NCBI GenBank assembly: GCA_964565935.1 | Contig: CAZMGW010000031.1 | Location: 1-15,017, forward strand | DNA from: JBAXAM01 sp964565935 | GTDB lineage: Bacteria > Pseudomonadota > Gammaproteobacteria > UBA9339 | DNA length: 15,017 nt | Direction of reading: 5' to 3' | Shown: positions 1 to 5,809 of the stretch, one piece after another | How positions within the stretch are numbered: position 1 is the stretch's first letter | Layout of the letters: every line of letters starts with the position of its first letter | Notes under the pieces: model-generated | What the model was told of the DNA's origin: nothing | Database searches by the model: none | The model's input: the letters and a program-made list of their open reading frames with translations, nothing else | Position numbers and translations under genes: made by a program

Positions 1-153
1 CGCCATAATACTGCCATGAAGCCCTTTTACAATAGATGTACGAGCCTCTACATCTAGGCTCATATACCTTGGTATTGAGAATGACGATAGAATGCCAAGA
101 ATAACTATTACTATAATTAATTCCATCAAAGTAAAACCATCTTGTTTTTTCAT
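1..153 (-). CDS. mshA: MshA-like type IV prepilin, N-terminal part (cut by the window edge)
   Basis: Only the first 51 codons are inside the window; the gene runs off the left edge. The start is ATG at 153-151, preceded by AAAGGA about 8 nt upstream. The short basic leader MKKQDG is followed by F-T-L-M-E, so the prepilin peptidase would cut after Gly6 and leave Phe1 with the conserved Glu5. A hydrophobic helix follows (residues 7-27), then an IPRYM segment typical of MSHA pilins. It is a paralogue of the complete prepilin at 2964-3416: 37 of the 51 visible residues are identical. Position 4 of the mature helix is Met rather than Ile. It is probably a structural pilin, exported to the periplasm and assembled into the pilus. 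Whether it is the major subunit or a variant cannot be judged from this fragment, and a MshB-type minor pilin is also possible. Confidence 0.9.
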   Translation of the reverse strand, partial: MKKQDGFTLMELIIVIVILGILSSFSIPRYMSLDVEARTSIVKGLHGSIMA

Positions 154-214
154 AAAGAACATCCTTTGCGATAAATTTTGTCTGTTTAAAAAGTGCCAAT
201 AATTATTACATTGC

Positions 215-243
215 ATTATAAGGTAAAAAACACTACGACGGAA
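215..243 (-). promoter_or_regulatory. Putative sigma-70 promoter of the first prepilin gene
   Basis: On the minus strand a perfect -10 TATAAT (220-215) lies 17 nt from a poor -35 TTCCGT (243-238). Transcription would start near 208 and leave a leader of about 55 nt. The match rests on the -10 box, so it may need an activator. The rest of the 154-263 gap shows no terminator for the upstream transferase gene. Confidence 0.45.
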
Positions 244-263
244 GAAACATTGTTTTTATGGTT

Positions 264-2891
264 TTAAGATGATACCCAGGTCATGTTAATATTTTTACCA
301 AGCATGACAGTACTTTCTGGGACAGAAACCTCGATAGTTTGGTCATTAATTTTAAGCTGATAATTACCAACGGATTTTATGTCGTAACTGTATCCATCCC
401 CGCGCATGGTGGTGGTTGGATAGGAAACAATAAATTTATATTTGCCATTATTTACTTTTGTTGTTTGTTTGTAAGTAAAAATACGGCCATATTTTGTTTT
501 AAGTTTTAAAGTCAGTTTAACTGGTGTATTAGAGACAATATTGCTTGGAACTTCCCCGATAATCGTTGCTCCTTTTACCTTCTCAAAGATTTTTGACATT
601 TTCACTGGTGGGCGTATGGAATATACAAAAACAGTTTTGTCTGTGTTAGCCCAGGTTTGATTTATTCTTTTTATGTTGTCTAGTGCACGGTTATATTTTT
701 TAAAAAGTAGTTCGGAGGAGCTTGTTTTGATGGGGTTGTGTTTATCGATTAAAGCCCGTCTTATTTTGACATAATAGTCGCCCTCAGACTCATGAATTAA
801 ACGAAAGTGTTGCAACCCATCGGCGTCATTATAAAAAAGCCGGTTAGCCATTGATTGTAGAAATTTTTGCGATTCGATCGGTGCTTTGAATTTAATGATT
901 TTATTTGGAAGTTTGGCTTTGATAGTTGTGAGTTTATCCCAACCTTTAGTGTCGTTACACCAAATTCCCATGCCTTTAAATTTAGAGGAAACCATATCTC
1001 TACTCACGATGATATATCTTGCACCCACTTCATCTAGATTTCTAATGGCTTTTTTTTCATTAGTGCTGGTGAAAAATGGCGCCATACCATCTTTACCGTT
1101 ATTTTCAACGATACCCAATTGAAATGGGGTTGCGTTAGGAATACGTTCTGCAATATAAGTAACTTGATGTCCCACATCCCACCATGACATTACCCCATAT
1201 GCGTTTTTGGGATAGTTGTAATGTGCGTCCAAATTTTTGGGTATTGGATAATATCCGGAAGTGTAGTCAAAGTTTTTATTGATAATTTTGCCCTGAGGGT
1301 CGGGAGTGTGTTTTTTTAACCATATTAGGGTGTTATACCATTCACGAGAGATGTGAACGCCAGATGGCACCGCATGGTCCATTAAAAACATTATTATTGG
1401 GTCAACAATAAAAAATACAAAGACGAAGAAAAAAGTAAAAAAACTGAATTTTTGTAGCTTTATGTAAAATTTCCCTTTGAATTTTAAATTACTTATTAGG
1501 TTCAGCATAAAATAAGCAGCATAACCGGACAGTAGGGCGGCGTTAATTGCCAAGTAGTAATTAAAACGAATTTGGGCACAAGTTGCCGCTATAATGGTAA
1601 GAGTCCAAACTAGCAAAAAAACTTCCGCAGAACGGAGGTTGTTGTAAACACGATAAGCCAGAAAGCCTAGCCCAGTAATGGTTAGTGGCATTGCCCAGAA
1701 TAAATTGCGCCAGAATAGCTGCGTGGTAAGTTTGCCATCAGGGCCAATAATAGCTGGATGTACTTCAGAGACAGTTAACATTCCAGGGGTTGGGTGAAAT
1801 AGCAGTTGAAGAGCGTAACGCATGTGGGCATAAATTTGCGGAAAACATTTATTTAAAATAAAAACTATTAAAATAAATATAGCAGCAAGTGCTAAGGGGT
1901 ATAGATCTCTTGTTAATTTATTATGCCTGAGCGCAAGGTGTAATAAATAGCAAACAAGAAATATTGCCAACATGGTGGCTAGAATTAACAAGTTGCTTGA
2001 TGGGTATAGAGTTAATGGGACACTCAATGTATAAGGCAAGGTTATTATCGCTGGCAGGATATAAGTTAAGCCGGCTAACAACAACAGATAGTCAGTATTA
2101 TTGTTTTTAATATGGTCAATTAACAGTTGCGTAATAAAAAATATTAAAAAAATCGCGCCGAACATTAATGCGCCTTGCCATATTAAAGTAAACAAACCGA
2201 AAGTGATGCCGGTAAGCAAGCTATAAAGTAGGGTGGGGCGATTGTTTTTATGGGCGCTGTGGGTAAAGGCGAATCCCAGCGACCTGGCGGCAGCTAATGC
2301 ATAAACAAAAAAAGCGCAGGTTGCGGTTGAAAATAAAACTTCGGCAACATGATGATCGGCAAATCCAAGTGCTGAGCGATTTAAAAATTCTCCTGGCAAA
2401 AATGTTAGAACAAATGCAGCAAGGATAGCAGTTGTTTTACCAAAAATTTTGCGTGCAATGAGGTATAGAGGGATCAAGCATAATGCCCCCATAATTGGCG
2501 GTATGAATGCGGCGACGTGGTTAACTAGTTCAGGGCTTGGGTGGCCCAATCCAGCAATCCAAGCAACAGTTGCAAGAATAAGGGTAAATAACGGGCCAAA
2601 AGCAATGTGACTGCCAAAAGGAAAATGGGTAAATGGATCAAACAAAACGCGCGATGGAAAGTGATGTAAAGTATTATGCACAAATCGCATATGATATACC
2701 GCGTCATCTGCAGAAAAACTTACAAAATTACCATATGCTCCGGGCCAATTAGTAAATACTTTGGCGTAAATTGGTGAAATACGGATGTAGAGCATTATCG
2801 CGCCTAAAACCAAAAGCAGCAAAAAATGTCTTAAATTACTTTCTGGGATGATATTTGAAATTAAAGAACGATTTGACAATGGATCGGTCAT
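264..2891 (-). CDS. STT3-family oligosaccharyltransferase (PglB/AglB-like), candidate pilin N-glycosyltransferase
   Basis: This is an 875-residue membrane protein of the STT3 family (PglB, AglB, STT3), which moves a preassembled glycan from a polyprenyl carrier to Asn of sequon-bearing proteins on the outer face of the inner membrane. The hydrophobic N-terminal part (about residues 24-500) has the family motifs in order: DDAVYHMR in the first external loop (D62/D63, metal site), G-F-A-D-H-H-V-A-E (D179, H180, H181, E184), TVSE (E376) in the fifth external loop, and RFNYY (R442). The C-terminal soluble part starts with WWDVG (570-574), the +2 Ser/Thr-binding motif, and has an extra C-terminal beta-rich segment. 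At 875 residues it is longer than Campylobacter PglB (about 713). I chose ATG 2891; an in-frame TTG at 2909 lies inside the terminator T-tract. No strong Shine-Dalgarno is present. It lies between two prepilin genes on the same strand, which suggests that pilin is its substrate. Family assignment is secure; the substrate is inferred. Confidence 0.93.
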   Translation of the reverse strand: MTDPLSNRSLISNIIPESNLRHFLLLLVLGAIMLYIRISPIYAKVFTNWPGAYGNFVSFSADDAVYHMRFVHNTLHHFPSRVLFDPFTHFPFGSHIAFGPLFTLILATVAWIAGLGHPSPELVNHVAAFIPPIMGALCLIPLYLIARKIFGKTTAILAAFVLTFLPGEFLNRSALGFADHHVAEVLFSTATCAFFVYALAAARSLGFAFTHSAHKNNRPTLLYSLLTGITFGLFTLIWQGALMFGAIFLIFFITQLLIDHIKNNNTDYLLLLAGLTYILPAIITLPYTLSVPLTLYPSSNLLILATMLAIFLVCYLLHLALRHNKLTRDLYPLALAAIFILIVFILNKCFPQIYAHMRYALQLLFHPTPGMLTVSEVHPAIIGPDGKLTTQLFWRNLFWAMPLTITGLGFLAYRVYNNLRSAEVFLLVWTLTIIAATCAQIRFNYYLAINAALLSGYAAYFMLNLISNLKFKGKFYIKLQKFSFFTFFFVFVFFIVDPIIMFLMDHAVPSGVHISREWYNTLIWLKKHTPDPQGKIINKNFDYTSGYYPIPKNLDAHYNYPKNAYGVMSWWDVGHQVTYIAERIPNATPFQLGIVENNGKDGMAPFFTSTNEKKAIRNLDEVGARYIIVSRDMVSSKFKGMGIWCNDTKGWDKLTTIKAKLPNKIIKFKAPIESQKFLQSMANRLFYNDADGLQHFRLIHESEGDYYVKIRRALIDKHNPIKTSSSELLFKKYNRALDNIKRINQTWANTDKTVFVYSIRPPVKMSKIFEKVKGATIIGEVPSNIVSNTPVKLTLKLKTKYGRIFTYKQTTKVNNGKYKFIVSYPTTTMRGDGYSYDIKSVGNYQLKINDQTIEVSVPESTVMLGKNINMTWVSS

Positions 2892-2908
2892 GTTTCTTAT
2901 AAGAAACA
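2891..2908. repeat. 18-bp perfect palindrome at the oligosaccharyltransferase start codon
   Basis: The sequence TGTTTCTTATAAGAAACA is its own reverse complement. It lies between the terminator stem and the transferase ATG and includes the A of that start codon. As RNA it could form a 7-bp hairpin with a UAUA loop that occupies the ribosome-binding region; as DNA it could be an operator for a dimeric repressor. The symmetry is seen directly; either function is inference. Confidence 0.5.
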
Positions 2909-2945
2909 AAAGCCCACAAACATTATTAAATTTGTGGGCTTTTGT
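2906..2945 (-). terminator. Intrinsic terminator downstream of the second prepilin
   Basis: A perfect 15-bp inverted repeat (arms 2945-2931 and 2920-2906, 10-nt loop) with a GCCC/GGGC core begins 18 nt after the prepilin stop codon. On the minus strand the stem runs into TTTTGTTTC, a U-rich tail. It should stop most transcripts from the pilin promoter. Read-through would supply the oligosaccharyltransferase, whose ATG lies 15 nt beyond the hairpin. Confidence 0.9.
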
Positions 2946-2963
2946 AGTTAAAAAGCTTGTTAA

Positions 2964-3416
2964 TTAGCAACCTGAGGTTACATAAGTAACATTGGCTGTG
3001 TCAGCATCAATATTATACGTTACGTAACAGTTGGTCTCATCAGCTGCGCCATCTTTATTAAAAGTAACTGACTCGGCTGAAGCGCCTGATGCGGTAAAGC
3101 CAGTAACGTCTTCCAATGCAGCATTAATACCGGCAGCTTCTCCCGTTGGATATAAACTTGTAGAATCGATAGTTACGTTCACGTCTCCGACGTTAACAGA
3201 AGAAGTGATCGTCTCACCAGTAGATTTAGCAGTTTTTGCAACGCCATGTACCAACACTGCCGCGGCTTTAATACTTCCAGCAAGTCCTTGTACAGTAGAA
3301 ATACGAGCTTTTTTATCTAATTGCATATATTTTGGTATTGCAAATGCGGCCAAAATACCAAGTATAACTATCACGATAATTAATTCTATTAAAGTGAAAC
3401 CATTTTGTTTTTTCAT
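2964..3416 (-). CDS. mshA: MshA-like type IV prepilin (complete)
   Basis: This is a 150-residue prepilin. The leader MKKQNG is followed by FTLIELIIVIVILGILAAFA, a classic class III signal with peptidase cleavage after Gly6, mature Phe1, Glu5 and a hydrophobic assembly helix. The I-P-K-Y-M...A-R...T-V-Q-G stretch after it is typical of MshA. The globular domain is rich in Thr, Ser, Val and Asp, and two cysteines (C130 and C150, the last residue) would form the C-terminal disulfide loop. It contains D78-V-N80-V-T82, a match to the bacterial N-glycosylation sequon, and a second N-x-T at N142 without the acidic -2 residue. ATG 3416 is preceded by GGAGAAAG. The gene has its own promoter and ends in a strong terminator, as expected for an abundant major pilin. 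Length agrees with MSHA pilins. Being major rather than accessory is inferred from this transcriptional set-up. Confidence 0.95.
   Translation of the reverse strand: MKKQNGFTLIELIIVIVILGILAAFAIPKYMQLDKKARISTVQGLAGSIKAAAVLVHGVAKTAKSTGETITSSVNVGDVNVTIDSTSLYPTGEAAGINAALEDVTGFTASGASAESVTFNKDGAADETNCYVTYNIDADTANVTYVTSGC
3171..3185 (-). other. Codons for a D-V-N-V-T extended N-glycosylation sequon in the pilin
   Basis: Residues 78-82 of the prepilin are Asp-Val-Asn-Val-Thr, matching D/E-x-N-x-S/T with no Pro at either x. This is the acceptor pattern established for Campylobacter PglB. The site falls after the N-terminal helix, in the part that is surface exposed in type IV pilins. The match is seen; use of the site is inferred from the neighbouring oligosaccharyltransferase. 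Confidence 0.6.
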
Positions 3417-3437
3417 AAAACACTTTCTCCATAAAAT

Positions 3438-3512
3438 TTTATTTATATAACCGGCAACAAACGGGTATAATAATAAAGAGTTTTTTGGTAAATAACAAGT
3501 TTATTTATATAA
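3438..3512. repeat. 13-bp direct repeats bracketing the pilin/pilT promoters
   Basis: TTTATTTATATAA occurs at 3438-3450 and again at 3500-3512, with starts 62 bp apart, close to six helical turns. The copies flank both core promoter elements of the pilin. The right copy overlaps the pilT -10 box. The sequence is AT-rich, so chance is a real possibility; a paired regulator site is the alternative. Confidence 0.4.
3470..3498 (-). promoter_or_regulatory. Putative sigma-70 promoter of the second prepilin
   Basis: On the minus strand TTGTTA (-35, 3498-3493) is separated by 17 nt from TATTAT (-10, 3475-3470). Transcription would start near 3463, giving a leader of about 47 nt with the GGAGAAAG ribosome site. 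It overlaps the opposing pilT promoter. Confidence 0.6.
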
Positions 3513-3513
3513 A
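3485..3513 (+). promoter_or_regulatory. Putative sigma-70 promoter of pilT
   Basis: TTGGTA (-35, 3485-3490), a 17-nt spacer and TATAAA (-10, 3508-3513) lie upstream of pilT. Transcription would start near 3520, leaving about 27 nt before ATG 3547. The -35 box lies inside the spacer of the divergent pilin promoter, so the two cannot both hold polymerase. A plus-strand TATAAT at 3466-3471 has no good -35 partner. Confidence 0.5.
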
Positions 3514-3533
3514 GACATCCCCTAATAACAAGT

Positions 3534-3537
3534 GGAG
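3534..3537 (+). promoter_or_regulatory. Shine-Dalgarno that fixes the pilT start
   Basis: GGAG lies 9 nt before ATG 3547. It overlaps an in-frame upstream GTG (3532), which it therefore argues against as the start. Confidence 0.6.
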
Positions 3538-3546
3538 AAAGAAATA

Positions 3547-4575
3547 ATGGATATCAACGAGCTTTTAAGTTATGCGATATCGAACCATGCATCTGATCTG
3601 CATCTTTCTAGCGGTGTCGTTCCATTGGTCAGGATTGATGAAGATCTCAAGCCAGTTGAGGGTGCAAATATCCTGGATGAGTCGGGTATTAAATCAATGA
3701 TGTTATCAATTTTGCCAGAGCAATATGAATCTATTTTGGTTAATAAATTGGATGTTGATCTTGGCTTGGGGTCCGATGAATTAAAGGCGCGATTTCGTGT
3801 TAATATTTTTCATCAAAGCAGGGGCATTAGCGTTGCCATCAGGTATTTACCGCTGATACCCCCAACTTTGACAGAGCTAGGGTTGCCAGATATTTTTAAT
3901 AAGTTATGTAACATGCCAAACGGATTAATTCTAGTTACCGGGCCAACAGGAAGCGGTAAGAGCACAACTTTAGCAGCGATGATTGATTATATTAATGATA
4001 CGCAGCCAAGTCACATTTTAACTATTGAAGATCCAATTGAGTATATTCATCAATGTAAAAAGTGTTTGGTGCAACAGCGCGAGGTGAAAAGACATACAAA
4101 TGGCTTTGATGATGCGTTGCGAGCAGCATTGCGTGAAGATCCAGATTATATTTTGGTTGGTGAAATGCGCGACTTAGAAACTGTTCGTTTGGCTCTGACT
4201 GCGGCAGAAACAGGGCATTTAGTGTTTGCAACCCTACATACAAACTCTGCGGCTGATAGTATTGATCGTATTGTTGATGTGTTTCCAAGTCATGAAAAAT
4301 CGTTAATTCGTGCAATGTTGGCTAATTCCTTACAAGCAGTAGTGGCGCAGAGGTTGTTGAAAAAAATTGGTGGGGGAAGAGTAGCTGCAGATGAGGTAAT
4401 GGTGTGCAATACTGCTATTCGTAATTTGATTCGTGAAAACAAAATAACGCAAATTTACTCAGCAATTCAAACTGGTAAAGAGACCGGCATGCAAACTCTA
4501 TCGCAAAATGTGGAAGAATTGATTGCGCAAGGCTTGATTGACGAAGAAATGTACAGCAGTCTTATTTTGAATTAG
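3547..4575 (+). CDS. pilT: Type IV pilus retraction ATPase PilT
   Basis: This 342-residue cytoplasmic hexameric ATPase of the secretion-ATPase superfamily powers pilus depolymerisation and retraction. The N-terminal part has the ASDLHLSSG motif (about residues 15-23). The Walker A box GPTGSGKST is at 132-140, followed by an Asp box TIEDPIEYIH, a Walker B region DPDYILVGEM (198-207) and a His box HLVFATLHTN. The AIRNLIRE motif (290-297), which marks PilT and is needed for retraction, is intact. Length fits PilT (about 345). The start is ATG 3547, chosen for its GGAG ribosome site. The gene runs opposite to the msh assembly operon, ends 7 nt from the mshG stop codon with no visible terminator between, and is divergent from the prepilin. 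PilT rather than PilU is favoured by the AIRNLIRE motif and length. It presumably serves this pilus, though it could also serve another type IV pilus in the cell. Confidence 0.95.
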   Translation: MDINELLSYAISNHASDLHLSSGVVPLVRIDEDLKPVEGANILDESGIKSMMLSILPEQYESILVNKLDVDLGLGSDELKARFRVNIFHQSRGISVAIRYLPLIPPTLTELGLPDIFNKLCNMPNGLILVTGPTGSGKSTTLAAMIDYINDTQPSHILTIEDPIEYIHQCKKCLVQQREVKRHTNGFDDALRAALREDPDYILVGEMRDLETVRLALTAAETGHLVFATLHTNSAADSIDRIVDVFPSHEKSLIRAMLANSLQAVVAQRLLKKIGGGRVAADEVMVCNTAIRNLIRENKITQIYSAIQTGKETGMQTLSQNVEELIAQGLIDEEMYSSLILN

Positions 4576-4582
4576 ATCTTTA

Positions 4583-5809
4583 TTATTTTATTGCTTTTAC
4601 TAAATCCCACATTGGTAAGTAGATTGCTGTTGCTAGCACTAACACCATTGAGCCGATAATCCCAAGCAAAATCGGCTCAATTAATTCGTTTAGTCGTCGC
4701 AAGTCATAGTCAACTTCAGCGTCATAGTATTTTGCAACTTCAGCGAGAAGCTCATCGAGTTTTCCACTTTCCTCTCCGATCTCTATCATTTGAATAGTTG
4801 TTGGTGTGAATAAACCACTACTTGCTGCTGATTGCGAGAAGTTGGCGCCATGGCCAATAGAAGTGCTGATCGATAGAAGTTGTTTGCTAAAATAGGTGTT
4901 TTCTGCTGAATCCGAGGCAAGAGCGAGGCCTTGAATTATTGGTACTCCAGAACGCAAAATTAAACTAAAGGTCCAGGTGAATTGCGAAAGAATAATTCGT
5001 TTCTGTAAGTCACCAAAAATTGGCATGGATAATTTGTATTTGTCCCAAAGGTAGCGAACTTTTGGTATTTTTATTAGGCGAAAGCCTGCAAAAAATATAC
5101 AACCGATAACTATGAGCAAAACAAGCCAATTATTAGTAAGAAAGCTGGATGATTTTATCAGCATACGAGTAGCTAACGGCAGTTGAATTTTAAAACTAGA
5201 AAAGATCATAATAAATCTTGGAATTACGAAAAAATTAACAATAATCATTGCTACTATTATCGTTGTTACCACAAATAACGGGTATCTTATGGCGCTTAAT
5301 AGACGGCGACGGTTAGTTATGGTTGACTCCAAATAGTTTCCTAGTTGCAATAATACCTCGTTTAGATGCCCAGTGTTTTCCCCAATATTTACAATGTTAA
5401 CAACAATTGGAGAAAAAACTTCCGGGTGTTTTCTTAGTGCCCCACCGAGATTCAAACCAGAAGATATGTCATCAACAACGGTCAATAAGGTTTCTCTTAG
5501 GTAGTGTGAGCTTGATGATTGTGCTAGTTGAGTGAGAGCTCTGATGAGAGGAATGCCAGCGCCATTTAAAGCTGCAAGTTGACGACAAAAATTCATTACC
5601 TCATATATGTCTACTTTGTTTGATCCTAAATTTACGGATAATAACCCCTTTAAATCAAAGGTTTTTCCTTTTGTAGCTTTGATATGAATCGGGGTTATAT
5701 TGCGTTTTTCCAGGTGGGAAACAACATCATCAACTGTATTGACCTTTAAGTCACCGGAAATAGTATGGCCGCTTGAGTCGCGTCCTTCATAATGAAATAT
5801 TTCGGACAT
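4583..5809 (-). CDS. mshG: Inner-membrane platform protein MshG (PilC/GspF family)
   Basis: This 408-residue polytopic protein of the type II secretion F family forms the platform on which the assembly ATPase turns. A soluble N-terminal segment (1-65) precedes two F domains, about 70-195 and 273-398. The first has the GAGIPLIRAL signature and GENTGHL; the second has RSGVPIIQGL and GEESGKLDELL with the EPILLG segment. Membrane segments are predicted near 177-197, 228-245 and 377-397. Length fits the family. ATG 5809 shares one base with the mshE stop (TAATG), so translation should be coupled. GGGGGA about 9 nt upstream may help. It is the last gene of the operon in this window and no terminator is visible after it; transcripts would run antisense into pilT. 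Confidence 0.95.
   Translation of the reverse strand: MSEIFHYEGRDSSGHTISGDLKVNTVDDVVSHLEKRNITPIHIKATKGKTFDLKGLLSVNLGSNKVDIYEVMNFCRQLAALNGAGIPLIRALTQLAQSSSSHYLRETLLTVVDDISSGLNLGGALRKHPEVFSPIVVNIVNIGENTGHLNEVLLQLGNYLESTITNRRRLLSAIRYPLFVVTTIIVAMIIVNFFVIPRFIMIFSSFKIQLPLATRMLIKSSSFLTNNWLVLLIVIGCIFFAGFRLIKIPKVRYLWDKYKLSMPIFGDLQKRIILSQFTWTFSLILRSGVPIIQGLALASDSAENTYFSKQLLSISTSIGHGANFSQSAASSGLFTPTTIQMIEIGEESGKLDELLAEVAKYYDAEVDYDLRRLNELIEPILLGIIGSMVLVLATAIYLPMWDLVKAIK

Noticed and set aside
193..198. TGGCAC on the minus strand upstream of the first prepilin, resembling the -24 element of a sigma-54 promoter, which drives pilA in some bacteria.
   Set aside because: The required GC of the -12 element is missing at the right distance; the following bases are TTTTTAAAC.
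2892..2909. Six-residue N-terminal extension of the oligosaccharyltransferase from an in-frame TTG at 2909.
   Set aside because: The TTG lies in the terminator tail and palindrome; ATG 2891 gives a normal start.
3031..3450. Open frame on the plus strand opposite the second prepilin (139 codons).
   Set aside because: It mirrors the pilin gene, has no family likeness, and would cross the pilin promoter region.
4576..4582. Bidirectional terminator between pilT and mshG.
   Set aside because: Only 7 nt lie between the stops, and no hairpin with a T-tract is seen on either strand.
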